From: Thermogemmatispora aurantia
Lineage (GTDB): Bacteria > Chloroflexota > Ktedonobacteria > Ktedonobacterales > Ktedonobacteraceae
Length of the DNA: 64,000 nucleotides
Assembly: GCF_008974285.1 (NCBI RefSeq)
Contig: NZ_BKZV01000001.1
Span: 1,396,214 to 1,460,213 of the forward strand
Direction: 5' to 3'
Part shown: positions 36,644-46,156 of the stretch, piece after piece
How positions within the stretch are numbered: position 1 is the first letter of the stretch
Layout of the letters: the number at the start of each line of letters is the position of its first letter
Notes under the pieces: model-generated
Told to the model about the DNA's origin: nothing
Database searches by the model: none
Seen by the model: only the letters and a program-made list of their open reading frames with translations
Made by a program: the position numbers and the translations under genes

Positions 36644-38566
36644 ATGACATGCATAGGAACAGCCGGGCACATTGATCATGGCAAATCAACCCTCGTCAAG
36701 GCCCTGACAGGCATCGATCCAGATCGTCTGACCGAAGAGAAAGTCCGCGGCATGACGATCGATCTGGGCTTTGCCTGGCTGACCTTGCCGGATGGCCGCG
36801 AGGTCAGCCTCATCGATGTACCGGGCCATGAGGGTTTCATCAAGAACATGCTGGCCGGAGTGGGGGGCATCGACGTCGCCTTGCTGGTCGTGGCCGCCGA
36901 CGAGGGAGCAATGCCCCAGACCCGCGAGCATCTGGCCATTCTCGACCTGCTGCAAGTCCGTAGCGGCGTTGTGGCCTTAACGAAGGCCGACCTGGTAGAT
37001 GAAGAATGGCTGGCCCTCGTCAGCGAGGAGATCGCCACGCTGCTCCAGCCTACCAGTCTGGCAGGCGCTCCCATCGTTCCCGTCTCGGCCATCAGCGGCC
37101 AGGGGATAGCTGCCCTGCTCGCTCACCTGCAAGAAGCTACTGCGAGGGCCCCCGAGCGCCCCGACCGGGGACGTCCCCGTCTCCCAGTCGACCGTGTTTT
37201 TACCCTTGCTGGCTTCGGAACAATTGTGACAGGAACGCTTATCGATGGCTGCTTCCGCCCAGGGCAAGAGGTCGAGATCCTACCACGAGGTCTCAAGGCC
37301 CGCATCCGTGCCCTCCAGCGCCATCGGCAGGCGATTAGCGTCGCTCAGCCTGGAGAACGCACCGCCTTGAACCTGGCTGGCATTGCCCATCAGGAAGTAG
37401 AGCGGGGCGACGTGGTGACCCTGCCAGGCCTGCTGCAGCCAACCACGCTGATCGATGTCCGCTTGCGCCTGCTGGCGGATGCTCCGCGCCCACTGAGTCA
37501 CAACGCCCTGGTTGATTTCTACTGCGGCGCTCAGGTAGTACCAGCCACCGTGCGCCTGCTGGAAGATGACGAACTGCTTCCCGGTAAAAGCACCTGGGCG
37601 CAACTACGTCTGCACCAGCCAACCGTGGTTGAGCGCCACGACCGCTTCATCGTGCGTATTCCCTCGCCCAGCCTCACGATCGGCGGCGGCGAAGTCCTCG
37701 ACGCTCACCCGCGCTATCACCGTCGACGCCGCAGTGAGGTGCTCCACCATCTGGAGACGCTGGCTCTGGGCAGCCCTGAAGCTATCATCCTGACCCATCT
37801 CGAACAGCCAGTACGCCGCATGACAGGCACGACGCGCCTCCAGTGGCCAGCCTATGAGGTCGCCGAGCTAGCCCGCCTGAGTAATCTCACCCAGCCTGTG
37901 ACGCAGCAGGCCCTGGAGACGTTGTTAACTCAGAGACGAGTGCGACGTGTGGGGACATACTGGTTCGCGCTGAATGTCTGGCAGGCCCTCAGCGAGGAGG
38001 CCCTCCGCCTGGTCCGCGACTACCATCTGCAGTTTCCATTGCGTAGCGGACTGTCTAAAGAGGAATGGCGCTCCCGCCTTCATCTGCCACCACGCCTGGC
38101 AATGGAGGTTTTCGAAACCCTGCGCAGCGAGGGCTTGCTCACCGAAGCCGGCAGCGCTGGCCTGCTCCGCCTCCCCGAGTTTCTACCAACCTTTAGCGCT
38201 GAGCAGCAGCGACAGGTAGAGCGTTTAATTCAAGTCTTTCGTGAGAATCCTTTTATGCCGCCAACACGAGGGGAGGCCGAAGCTCTGATAGGGGGGGAAC
38301 TAGTGAACGCGCTGCTTGAGCGAGGCGAGCTAGTGAAGATGGGAGATGGTACTATCCTTTTTCTGCGTGAGGCGTACGAGAGAGCGGTAGCGCTCATCAC
38401 ATCCTATTTGCAAGAGCATGGTACCATTACTGTAGCTCAGGCACGCGACCTGCTGGGAACGACGCGCAAGTACGTCTTACCTCTCCTGGAGCACATGGAT
38501 GAACAGCGCATCACGCGACGAGTAGGTGATCTTCGCGTTCGCTTACCCCAGCCAGCAGGCACTTGA
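36644..38566 (+). CDS. selB: Selenocysteine-specific elongation factor SelB
   Basis: GTPase that brings Sec-tRNA to in-frame UGA codons at a SECIS hairpin. It begins IGTAGHIDHGKSTLVKALTG (G1) and continues MTIDLGFAW (G2), DVPGHEGFIKNML (G3) and ALTKADLVD (G4). Three beta-barrel domains follow, with TLAGFGTIVTGTL in domain II. The C-terminal 250 residues are the series of winged helices that bind SECIS RNA (for example FSAEQQRQVERLIQVFRENPF). Full length at 641 residues from the ATG at 36644; the ATG at 36551 would add an unconserved 31-residue leader. A TATACT box at 36517-36522 may be its -10. No selA, selD or tRNA-Sec gene is seen in the window. Confidence 0.93.
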   Translation: MTCIGTAGHIDHGKSTLVKALTGIDPDRLTEEKVRGMTIDLGFAWLTLPDGREVSLIDVPGHEGFIKNMLAGVGGIDVALLVVAADEGAMPQTREHLAILDLLQVRSGVVALTKADLVDEEWLALVSEEIATLLQPTSLAGAPIVPVSAISGQGIAALLAHLQEATARAPERPDRGRPRLPVDRVFTLAGFGTIVTGTLIDGCFRPGQEVEILPRGLKARIRALQRHRQAISVAQPGERTALNLAGIAHQEVERGDVVTLPGLLQPTTLIDVRLRLLADAPRPLSHNALVDFYCGAQVVPATVRLLEDDELLPGKSTWAQLRLHQPTVVERHDRFIVRIPSPSLTIGGGEVLDAHPRYHRRRRSEVLHHLETLALGSPEAIILTHLEQPVRRMTGTTRLQWPAYEVAELARLSNLTQPVTQQALETLLTQRRVRRVGTYWFALNVWQALSEEALRLVRDYHLQFPLRSGLSKEEWRSRLHLPPRLAMEVFETLRSEGLLTEAGSAGLLRLPEFLPTFSAEQQRQVERLIQVFRENPFMPPTRGEAEALIGGELVNALLERGELVKMGDGTILFLREAYERAVALITSYLQEHGTITVAQARDLLGTTRKYVLPLLEHMDEQRITRRVGDLRVRLPQPAGT

Positions 38567-39158
38567 GGCCGGCGGCTCCTAGCTGTAAGCACGAAAGGTG
38601 ACGAGGCGAGTGGCTGAACTCGGGCTAGCCTCGGGAGCAAGACCGCAACAGAGGTGATTGCCAAAGAGAAAGCTGGTCTGTGTTACGCAGTAGCCTCGGA
38701 GAAAGCTGTTCCCAACGGGGATAGGATGCGCTACAATAAGGAGCGAACTGTAGTTTACCGGGTATCCTGCGTTTATCGTCCATAGCAGGGCGTTTGTGTA
38801 AAGAATACCTCGTCCCATCCGGAGGGCACGCTTGCTGGAGCGTGGAAGCAGCGGGCCAGGCTCGTTGGTCGAGTCGAGCCAGGTTGGTTGGACCAGGCTG
38901 GAGAGGCAGCAGTCTGGCACGAGCATCGGCCGCCAGGCACGGAAGACCAGGCCAGCTTAAGCACGCCAACCAGGCTAGAGCGTGAGTGAGAAGCGGTCAC
39001 GGGTGAAGCGGGGCAGACAGGCAAACAGGCTGGCTGGTAGGAAGAGCGAGGAGTAGCCAAGGCCAAAGCAGGCGAGAGAGAGGCGGGAGGCCGGCCCGAC
39101 CAGGCCCCAAGGCCCATGTGGCCCCTCCTGATAAGCTGTACGGTCAAAGCGGAGAGCT
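38567..39158. other. 590-base gap with repeated CCAGGC words
   Basis: No gene or tRNA-Sec found. A possible promoter TTCCCA-17-TACAAT lies near 38710-38740. Between about 38850 and 38990 the hexamer CCAGGC or CCAGGT recurs at irregular spacing (at least six times). This may be low-complexity drift. The last 20 bases contain the kinase ribosome-binding site. Confidence 0.35.
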
Positions 39159-40973
39159 ATGCAAACAGAAGTTCTGGGCGAGCGATACCAGCTATTGGAC
39201 CCCATCGGTCGGGGGGGCATGGCAACCATCTACCGCGGGCGGGACCTGCGCATGGATCGCCCTGTGGCGATTAAGGTGCTACGCGAGGTCTACAGTACCG
39301 ACCCGAAGTTTGTCACGCGCTTCCAGCGCGAGGCAAAGGCCGCCTCTGCCCTGCAGCACCCCAATATCGTGCAGGTGTACGATTATGGGCAGAGCGAGGG
39401 CAATTACTATATCGTTATGGAGCTGGTCGAGGGCACAGACCTGCGCCGCTATTTGCGCTCACGGGGTGTGCTGGATGTGGAGCGCGCAGTGATTATCGCC
39501 CACGACGTCGCTCTCGGCCTCGGCGCCGCCCATCGCCGCGGGATCGTTCACCGCGATGTCAAGCCCCAGAATATTCTCGTCGGGCGCGATGGCTCGATTA
39601 AGCTGACCGATTTCGGTATCGCCAGCGTCTATAAGGATATCAATGCCGAGCGTCTCACAACAACGGGAATGACGCTCGGTACGGTGCAATATTATGCACC
39701 AGAACAGGCCCAGGGCGAGATCGTTAGCCCAGCCGCCGATGTCTACGCGCTCGGAATCGTTATGTATGAGATGCTGACTGGGCGCACTCCTTTCGAGGGC
39801 GATACGCCGGTGGCTGTGGCCATGCAACACATCCAGGACCCACCGGTACCTCCCAGCCATTATAATCCAGCTATTCCTCCCGCCCTCGAAGAGATTATTC
39901 TGCGCTGCCTGGAAAAGATCCCAGAGATGCGCTATCGCGATGGCAGCGCCCTGGCCCGCGCTCTGGAGGCCCTCGGCGAAACTGAGCTTGCAGAGCCTGC
40001 CGCCGATGTGGCAGCAGCGCCAACAGTGGTCACTTCGCCTTACCGCCCTTCGCCTTCCGGTGTCGGGCACGGCCTGGTCAATGAGATCCCTGGCGCAGCT
40101 GCCGCTGCAGGCTACGATCAGCGTCCCCTCGCCGCTGGCGCCCTGGCGGCTTCTCCCTACGTTTCACCCGAGGCTGTCCCTGCTCCCGGGCCTGGACCCT
40201 ATGGGGGCTTTGTTCAGTCAGGCACAACTCGTCCTTTCCAGCGTGATGCGATCGCCGGTGAGCGAGGTTCACGCTTAGCTGGTATTATTACTGCTCTTAT
40301 CCTTATCGCCACTGTCCTGCTCCTCGGCTTCAGCATCTATCTGGCTTCCATCCTGGGATTTTTGCCTTTTCTGCACCTTTCTACCCAGGCGACGCCAGTC
40401 CCGCCAGAGGTGCCTGTTCCTTCATTGATCGGTCTCACCTACCAGCAGGCACTGACTCGCGCGACCAATGCAGGCTTTGTACTGCAGGTGCATAATGGTC
40501 TGACCTCGGGATACGTGGTTCGGCAGTCGCCGCAGCCTCCGGCCCTGGCCCCACGCGGCTCGACGATCCTGGTCGATCTGCAAGAGCGACCGACAAAGGT
40601 AATTGTCCCCGATGGATTGGTAGGTAATACACTGGCTGGAGCAGAACGTATTCTGCGCAGTCAGGGCATTCCCTTTACGGTGCAGTCCGACGGCGTTGAT
40701 CCGACAAAGCCGGCCAACTATGTTGATCGCACTTCGCCCAAGAGCGGTGAGGAGCTGCCCAACGGTCAGAGCGTGATTCTCTACGTGGTGAACTTAAGCA
40801 CCGGCTCGCCTACTACCGTCCCATCGCCGACGGCGACAGAGAAGCCCTCGCCGACCCCTACTCCATCGCCATCTCCGACGCCGACGCCGTCGCCCTCACC
40901 AACGCCCTCACCAACGCCCTCGCCGACGGCCCATCCTCAGCCTTCGGCGACTCCCCCTCCTCTCTTACCCTAG
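39159..40973 (+). CDS. PASTA-domain Ser/Thr protein kinase (PknB-like)
   Basis: A 604-residue membrane kinase that typically senses peptidoglycan fragments or lipid II and regulates cell-wall growth. Kinase domain at 9-270: GRGGMATIYRG, VAIKVL, HRDVKPQNILV, DFGIAS, APEQAQG. After a linker comes a membrane segment (IITALILIATVLLLGFSIYLA) near 370-390. The outside part has two PASTA repeats (VPSLIGLTYQQALTRATNAGF and VPDGLVGNTLAGAERILRSQG; each about 65 residues) and a tail of Ser/Pro/Thr repeats (TPSPSPTPTPSPSP). ATG at 39159 with CGGAGAG upstream. It sits between selB and the TerC gene, monocistronic, ended by a strong terminator. The partner phosphatase PstP is not nearby. Confidence 0.94.
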   Translation: MQTEVLGERYQLLDPIGRGGMATIYRGRDLRMDRPVAIKVLREVYSTDPKFVTRFQREAKAASALQHPNIVQVYDYGQSEGNYYIVMELVEGTDLRRYLRSRGVLDVERAVIIAHDVALGLGAAHRRGIVHRDVKPQNILVGRDGSIKLTDFGIASVYKDINAERLTTTGMTLGTVQYYAPEQAQGEIVSPAADVYALGIVMYEMLTGRTPFEGDTPVAVAMQHIQDPPVPPSHYNPAIPPALEEIILRCLEKIPEMRYRDGSALARALEALGETELAEPAADVAAAPTVVTSPYRPSPSGVGHGLVNEIPGAAAAAGYDQRPLAAGALAASPYVSPEAVPAPGPGPYGGFVQSGTTRPFQRDAIAGERGSRLAGIITALILIATVLLLGFSIYLASILGFLPFLHLSTQATPVPPEVPVPSLIGLTYQQALTRATNAGFVLQVHNGLTSGYVVRQSPQPPALAPRGSTILVDLQERPTKVIVPDGLVGNTLAGAERILRSQGIPFTVQSDGVDPTKPANYVDRTSPKSGEELPNGQSVILYVVNLSTGSPTTVPSPTATEKPSPTPTPSPSPTPTPSPSPTPSPTPSPTAHPQPSATPPPLLP

Positions 40974-41072
40974 AGGGAGATAGGGCACTGGCTGAGCCAC
41001 TCGGATGGCACTGAGAGGACACTACGCTCTATCGCTCAGCAATGCAAGAAGGACAATCAGGACAACGACGAC

Positions 41073-41104
41073 AGGGGACCCCCCAGATGGGGGGTCCCCT
41101 TTTC
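41073..41104 (+). terminator. Strong intrinsic terminator after the PASTA kinase
   Basis: Twelve-base perfect stem AGGGGACCCCCC (41073-41084) with GGGGGGTCCCCT (41089-41100), tetraloop AGAT, then a T-run. About 100 bases after the stop codon. Confidence 0.9.
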
Positions 41105-41312
41105 ACTTTGCTCCCCGCTACTAGCATGGAATAGCAATCGCATTATCCCCCTTCTCGCTCTTCTTCTTTCACTCAAGCATTACCTGGCTGCATTGCTCGT
41201 TCTCTGAGGGGGCAGTGACTGGACAACGGGGGGCTGAGCGAAACTCCTCCAGAGGGAGCGATAGTTATCGTAGTTAAACAGCGCCGACAGCGAGTCAGGC
41301 CAACCCACCAGC

Positions 41313-42143
41313 TTAGCGGGAAGAGGGGGGAGAGGAGGAATGCAGGTAACGCTGATGGCGTTGCTGGAGATAGGCCACAAGCGCCATCACCCCTACGAAG
41401 AGGAATGAGCCACCATAGACGGCCAGCTCATGATCTTGGAGAAAGCTGATGGCTGGATCATTAATGATCAGGTGGGCCGCAACCCAGGCCAGGATAAAGC
41501 TGGCCACTAGTGTGAGGCCGGGTAACCGGCTGAGCACTTCAGCGATTAGCGCACTGCCTAAGAGCAGGAGCAGAATGCTGGTCAGAAGGCCGATAATGAG
41601 GACCGGGAGCTGTCCCTGGGCAATAGCACCGATGGCGATCACGTTATCCAGGCTCATGGTGACGTCAGCCAGCACGATAGTGAGCATGGCCAGCACAAAG
41701 CTGGTATTTTCTGGCGAGAGGTGACGCTCCAGCAGGAGACGCAGGTGGGAAGCCTTATTCAGAACAGTAGCCGGCCCTCTGTTCAGCGGCTGAGTGATGC
41801 GCGACGCCTCGCTGATCGGGATCGATCTGGCCACGCTCGCGGGCTGCTGCTCTGCCTTTTCAGAAGCATGGCTGAAGAAGAGACGGGCCGCAATTGAGAG
41901 AACCACAAGACCGCCTATGGCCTGGAGATAGGGAATCTGCAAGAGCCAGGTAGCCAGAGCAGCGAACGTCAGACGGAGGAAAATAGCCAGGCCACCGCCG
42001 AGAGAGAGGGCCGCCCAGCGCCGTTGTCGTGGAATACCTACAGTGGCCGCCCCAATGACCAGGGCATTATCACCACTCAAAGCGAGATCGACTAGAATAA
42101 TACCGCCGACAGTGCTGAGAAACTGCAGCCAGGTCTGCGGCAT
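41313..42143 (-). CDS. TerC/YjbE-family integral membrane protein
   Basis: A 276-residue polytopic membrane protein of the TerC superfamily, whose members export Mn2+ or serve membrane-protein metalation. The paired acidic signatures are present: VDLALSGDNALVIG near the N-terminus and LADVTMSLDNVIAIG in the middle, each with aspartates inside a helix. Around eight hydrophobic helices are separated by a charged loop of about 60 residues (FFSHASEKAEQQP...). ATG at 42143 follows GGGGGTTGGAG; the TTG two codons earlier is less likely. A leader of about 230 bases could precede it, but I cannot recognise the yybP-ykoY (Mn2+) riboswitch there. Confidence 0.85.
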   Translation of the reverse strand: MPQTWLQFLSTVGGIILVDLALSGDNALVIGAATVGIPRQRRWAALSLGGGLAIFLRLTFAALATWLLQIPYLQAIGGLVVLSIAARLFFSHASEKAEQQPASVARSIPISEASRITQPLNRGPATVLNKASHLRLLLERHLSPENTSFVLAMLTIVLADVTMSLDNVIAIGAIAQGQLPVLIIGLLTSILLLLLGSALIAEVLSRLPGLTLVASFILAWVAAHLIINDPAISFLQDHELAVYGGSFLFVGVMALVAYLQQRHQRYLHSSSPPSSR

Positions 42144-42149
42144 CTCCAA

Positions 42150-42470
42150 CCCCCTTCATGAAGATAGAGAAGTTCATCGCTGTCCTGCCCAGAGCCAGAG
42201 CCAGCGGCAAGCCAGGTCAGAAGAGAGCGGAGCCACACAGCACCAAAGAGAGCGACGGTAATGGGGATCACGTCGCTCAGAGTCTCCGTTGTCTTTACTG
42301 CTCGCTTGGGGGCCATGCCTGTGGGTGGCAAGCAGCCTGGCTGCCTCGCCTGGGCTATAAGGCTAGCCCTGCGGTAAGGAAGCGCATCTGAAACGCCTTG
42401 CTTTTCTTTACATAGTACCACGTGTAATGCAGTGCAGCAACACCGCATGATAGAATGCAATGCGCACGGC
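42150..42470 (-). promoter_or_regulatory. Long leader/promoter region of the TerC gene
   Basis: A possible minus-strand promoter TTGCTG-17-TACTAT lies near 42441-42412. Between it and the gene are three hairpin-capable stretches, the clearest being GAGCGACG/CGTCGCTC (42249-42277) followed by TCTTT. The pattern would fit a regulated leader, but no known riboswitch core is recognised. Confidence 0.3.
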
Positions 42471-42538
42471 CTTATGCCCGAGGCCAGCCGTGCGCGCGCC
42501 ACGACAACGAGATTTAGGCAAAGGAGTACCACGCCGCT

Positions 42539-43384
42539 ATGCTGACTGCCGTACTACGCAATGTCTTACTGACCCGCCCTTGTGGATTGACGTTCGACAT
42601 CGACGGCACACTCAGCCCCATTGCTCCAACCCCTGAAGCAGCCAGGCTCTTTCCAGGCGTGGCATCTCTGTTGGAACGTCTGCGGCCCTATGCCAGGGTG
42701 GCGGTGGTCACAGGTAGAGGAATCACCAGTGCCGCGGCGCTGGTAGGGGTCGACGAGATCACTTACATCGGCAATCACGGCCTGGAGTGGGCGGAGGGTC
42801 TCCCTGAGCACCACCCGATCAGGCTGCTTCCAGAGGCCGAAGCCTACCGCCTTCCAGCGCAGCGGCTGCTGGCGCTGGCGGAGCAGCACCTGACGCTAGC
42901 GCTCCCCTGCGCGCAGATTGAATACAAAAGTATCGGCGGGACCATCCATTACCGCCGTTGCCCCGATCCTGTCCAGGCCCGACAGCAGATCCTGGAGCTG
43001 CTGAGGGAGCCAGCGCAGGAGAGCGGCCTCCTGCTCACGGAAGGGAAGATGGCCGTCGAACTACGCGTACCTGGCCTGAACAAAGGCCAGGCTCTGCAGC
43101 GCTTCATCGAGCAGCATCAGCTGCGCAGTGCGCTCTTCGCGGGGGATGACACCACTGACCTGGATGGAGTAGAGACCCTGATTCGCCTGCGCCAAGAGGG
43201 GAGCTGTCCGGCAGCGGTGACGATCGCCGTGCGCCACGCCGATACCCCCCCTCGACTCCTGGAGCGGGCGGATCTCGTCGTCGAGGGAGTGGCCGGCATG
43301 GCGGCCTTGCTAGAGGAAATGGTGATCTTCCTGGAGGGTGAGGCTGGGGCGTCCTCGCCAGGCTGGCAGGAAAAGCGTGCGTAG
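42539..43384 (+). CDS. otsB: Trehalose-6-phosphate phosphatase
   Basis: Dephosphorylates trehalose-6-phosphate to trehalose. A HAD-family enzyme of 281 residues: the nucleophile motif FDIDGTLSPIAPTPEAA, VVTGRG (motif II), NHGLEW (trehalose-phosphatase hallmark), a cap domain, and GDDTTDLDGV (motif IV). Start ATG with GGAG about 15 bases upstream. Faces otsA tail to tail; together the two make trehalose from UDP-glucose and glucose-6-phosphate, a thermo- and osmoprotectant. Confidence 0.94.
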   Translation: MLTAVLRNVLLTRPCGLTFDIDGTLSPIAPTPEAARLFPGVASLLERLRPYARVAVVTGRGITSAAALVGVDEITYIGNHGLEWAEGLPEHHPIRLLPEAEAYRLPAQRLLALAEQHLTLALPCAQIEYKSIGGTIHYRRCPDPVQARQQILELLREPAQESGLLLTEGKMAVELRVPGLNKGQALQRFIEQHQLRSALFAGDDTTDLDGVETLIRLRQEGSCPAAVTIAVRHADTPPRLLERADLVVEGVAGMAALLEEMVIFLEGEAGASSPGWQEKRA

Positions 43385-43416
43385 TGGATTACCTCCACGC
43401 GCTTTTCTTGCCAGCC
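43361..43416. terminator. Bidirectional terminator between otsB and otsA
   Basis: Long stem with GGCTGGCA (43361-43368) / TGCCAGCC (43409-43416), GAAAAGCG (43370-43377) / CGCTTTTC (43400-43407) and TGGA/TCCA at the tip. The left arm overlaps the last codons of otsB. It serves both convergent genes. Confidence 0.65.
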
Positions 43417-43443
43417 CGAAGACAGCGGCATCTAGCAGCAGGG

Positions 43444-45054
43444 TCATCCTGCAGAAAGAGACAACGGGCTGGGCGCAAGCTCGGGTTCACTCTCTGGCTC
43501 ACTCTGTTCACGCTGCCGCTCCTCGTTCTCAGCGGCCAAACGAGCCAGGTCAAGTAGCTCGTTAATATCTTCAATCTGACGGGTGAGCCAGGTCTGCAGA
43601 TTGTTCTGCTCCACGATCTGACGGGCCAGCCTGGCCCGCCGCTCACGCTCCTCGGGCGGAAGCGTCAGGGCAGTGTAGAGCGCCTCGGCGGTCTCTGCCA
43701 CATCCAGAGGCGAAGTCGGAATGGCTGCTTTGCCAAGCTGCTGGAAGGCGCCAGCAGTGCGCGAGAGCACAAGCAAGCCGTTGCGCTTGTTGACCACCGC
43801 TCCTTCCTTGGCTACCAGATTCATACCGTCAATAATGGGGTTGACGAGCAGCACGTCGTAAAACTGCATGGCGGCCAATGCCCGTGTACGGTCGTTGTCG
43901 CAGAAGACCTCGATGGGCTTCCAGCTGGCATCTCCATAGCGGGCGTTGATCTCTTCGACGAGCTTGAGCACCTCACTGTTGAGCCGCTTGTATTCGGGCA
44001 GTGATTGACGCGAAGGAACAAGGAAGGCCAGGAATTTTACCTTCCCCCGCAGTTCGGGATGCTCCTCCAGCATCTGGGCATAGGCCTGGAAGCCTCGAGG
44101 AATGTTCTTCGTCGGCTCGATACGGTCGACACGCATGATCGTCTGTTCGCCTAGTAGGGGCAGGATTTTTTCGGCAGCTCTCCGCCCAGCCAGGCTCTGG
44201 ACAATGCGCCGCTCCTCAGTCACCGAGATCGAGATCGGATACGCTCGCGCCAGCGTGCGGTGTCCCTGCCAGACAACGGTCCCTTCTTCAAAGTCGACTT
44301 CGGCCCCTTCGAGAATGGTCCGCGCCCCTTCCAGGAAATTGCGCGCATCGCGCTCGGTCTGGAAGCCAACGATATCGTTGCCCACCAGGCCACGATAAAT
44401 CTCCTGCGTAATGTTGCTGGGCAGGAAGTGCCAGCAACGGCTGTCTGGCCAGGGAATGTGAATAAATTGCTGGGTGATGATGCTAGGGTGCCGCTCACGA
44501 ATCATAGCGGCCACCAGATAGAGGTGATAGTCGTGCAGCATAACCACCGGTGTGGTCTCAGCACGCTCGATCTCGGCATTCACCGCCTCGGCAATGGCCT
44601 GGTTAGCCACCCGATAGCCGTTCCTCCAGGCATCCTGCAACCGCTGATAATTGAAGGAGTTACTGCTGGGATCATAGAGATAGTGCTGCAGGAACCAGAG
44701 GACGCGGTTGCTGATGATGTCATAGTGCTTGCGGTAAGCCGTCTTGGGAATGACGACGTAGCGGAGCTGCATCTTGAGATTCGGCAGCGGCGAGGGAATA
44801 CGTCCACACTCAGCTTCAGCGCTGCGCGCCGCCAGACGGTCCCCTTCTGTCATCGCCATTGCCACCCAAGTGACTTCCATGCGACTGGCCGCCTCGATGA
44901 GAGCTGTGACGACTCCTCCCGCTCCTCGTCGAGATTTTAACACTTTATCTTGTGTAAGATAAAATTCAACGGGACCGCGGTTGGTCGCAATAATGAGGCG
45001 ATGCGCATGGAGTGGCTCCGCTTGCGCAGGATGCAGCGTTTTATGCGCAGACAT
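43444..45054 (-). CDS. otsA: Trehalose-6-phosphate synthase
   Basis: Retaining glycosyltransferase (GT20) joining UDP-glucose and glucose-6-phosphate. The 536-residue form starts MSAHKTLHPAQ at 45054 with AAAGGACC upstream, then LIIATNRGPVEF. Key motifs are VMLHDYHLYLVAAMIR, HIPWPDSRCWHFLP, DRIEPTKNIPRGFQAY and NPIIDGMNLVAKEGAVVN with the acidic residue that binds the donor. The frame remains open for another 85 codons upstream, but these are not similar to the family and have no fitting start site. A Glu/Ser-rich tail ends the protein. Confidence 0.93.
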   Translation of the reverse strand: MSAHKTLHPAQAEPLHAHRLIIATNRGPVEFYLTQDKVLKSRRGAGGVVTALIEAASRMEVTWVAMAMTEGDRLAARSAEAECGRIPSPLPNLKMQLRYVVIPKTAYRKHYDIISNRVLWFLQHYLYDPSSNSFNYQRLQDAWRNGYRVANQAIAEAVNAEIERAETTPVVMLHDYHLYLVAAMIRERHPSIITQQFIHIPWPDSRCWHFLPSNITQEIYRGLVGNDIVGFQTERDARNFLEGARTILEGAEVDFEEGTVVWQGHRTLARAYPISISVTEERRIVQSLAGRRAAEKILPLLGEQTIMRVDRIEPTKNIPRGFQAYAQMLEEHPELRGKVKFLAFLVPSRQSLPEYKRLNSEVLKLVEEINARYGDASWKPIEVFCDNDRTRALAAMQFYDVLLVNPIIDGMNLVAKEGAVVNKRNGLLVLSRTAGAFQQLGKAAIPTSPLDVAETAEALYTALTLPPEERERRARLARQIVEQNNLQTWLTRQIEDINELLDLARLAAENEERQREQSEPESEPELAPSPLSLSAG

Positions 45055-45442
45055 AGGTTGGTCCTTTCTAACAGGTTCTTCGCGCTTCGGCTGCGACTTT
45101 CTGCTGCTCTTCATCTCTCTCGCTGTCTCACTTGTTTGTCCGCTCCCTCCTTGTTCGGGCCTGGTCGGTGTGCGTTTTTCGCCGCCTACCTTCCCGCAAA
45201 GGTACGAGAAGACAGAGGCGACGAGAGGGAACGCAGACCTTTCTCTGCCCTCTTTAGGTGACGCACGGTCAGATACCTCTGTTGGAGACACCCTTATGTA
45301 TAGTACCATAATTCGCAGAGGAAATGGGGCCTTCCCTGCCTGAAAGCCGCCACTGGCAACAAGAGGGAACCCCTTCCTCCGTATTTTTCATGAGCCGGAA
45401 CCAGGCTTTGAATAGGTTGAAATTGTCAAGAGGGCTTCGCTT
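45055..45442. other. Divergent gap between otsA and rph
   Basis: About 390 bases that must hold promoters for both divergent genes. A TATACA/TACTAT cluster lies at 45297-45308 on the minus strand, but I see no convincing -35. No RNA gene or small gene recognised. Confidence 0.4.
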
Positions 45443-46156
45443 ATGATACGCACAGACGGGCGTTCTCAGACTCAATTACGCCCCCTACGCCTGACAGTTG
45501 ACTATCTAGACTATGCCGAGGGCTCGGTGATCATCGAGACCGGACGAACACGGGTGCTATGCGCCGCCACTGTCGAGGAGAAGGTACCCCCTTTTCTAGA
45601 GGGCAGCGGACGCGGCTGGGTCACCGCCGAGTATAGCATGTTGCCCCGGGCCACGCTTATCCGCACACCACGGGAGCGCGAAGGACGCATCAGCGGTCGC
45701 ACTCAGGAGATTCAGCGGCTGATCGGTCGTTCGCTACGGGCTGCCGTGGATCTGGAGGCCCTGGGAACGCGCACCCTGATTCTTGACTGCGACGTACTGC
45801 AAGCCGACGGCGGAACGCGCACTGCCGCCATTACCGGCGCCTTTGTGGCTCTTTACCGGGCATGCAGCCGCCTGGTAGAGCGCGGTCTCCTGCCCGCTCA
45901 CCCGGTGCGCACCGCGGTGGCCGCTGTTAGCGTGGGTGTCGTCGAGGGCGAGCCACTTCTCGACCTGTGCTATGAGGAGGATGCCCGGGCCGAGGTTGAT
46001 TTCAATGTGGTCATGACGGCACATGGCGACTTCGTCGAGGTTCAAGGCACCGGCGAGGGCGGCGTCTTTAGTCGCACCCGCCTGGATGAATTGCTCTCTC
46101 TGGCGCAAGAGGGGATCAGCCAGCTGCTGGCCTTCCAACAGCCGTATTTGCGCTAG
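45443..46156 (+). CDS. rph: Ribonuclease PH
   Basis: Phosphorolytic 3' to 5' exoribonuclease that trims tRNA and other RNA ends. 237 residues: [13 protein letters not shown] (substrate-binding start), [32 protein letters not shown], the phosphate site [17 protein letters not shown], and a C-terminal [24 protein letters not shown] at 45443 with GAGGG upstream. Normal length; no fusion to the rdgB pyrophosphatase that often adjoins rph. Confidence 0.95.
   Translation: MIRTDGRSQTQLRPLRLTVDYLDYAEGSVIIETGRTRVLCAATVEEKVPPFLEGSGRGWVTAEYSMLPRATLIRTPREREGRISGRTQEIQRLIGRSLRAAVDLEALGTRTLILDCDVLQADGGTRTAAITGAFVALYRACSRLVERGLLPAHPVRTAVAAVSVGVVEGEPLLDLCYEEDARAEVDFNVVMTAHGDFVEVQGTGEGGVFSRTRLDELLSLAQEGISQLLAFQQPYLR

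Noticed and set aside
38850..38990. CCAGGC repeats as a CRISPR-like or tandem array
   Set aside because: Only six-base words at irregular distances, no constant repeat or spacer length.
38567..39158. tRNA-Sec gene next to selB
   Set aside because: No TTCGA/TTCAA-type T-loop with matching arms and no UCA anticodon arm was found.
45055..45309. 85-residue N-terminal extension of otsA
   Set aside because: The extension is not family-like, is Arg/Ser-rich, and the ATG at 45054 has a good ribosome-binding site.
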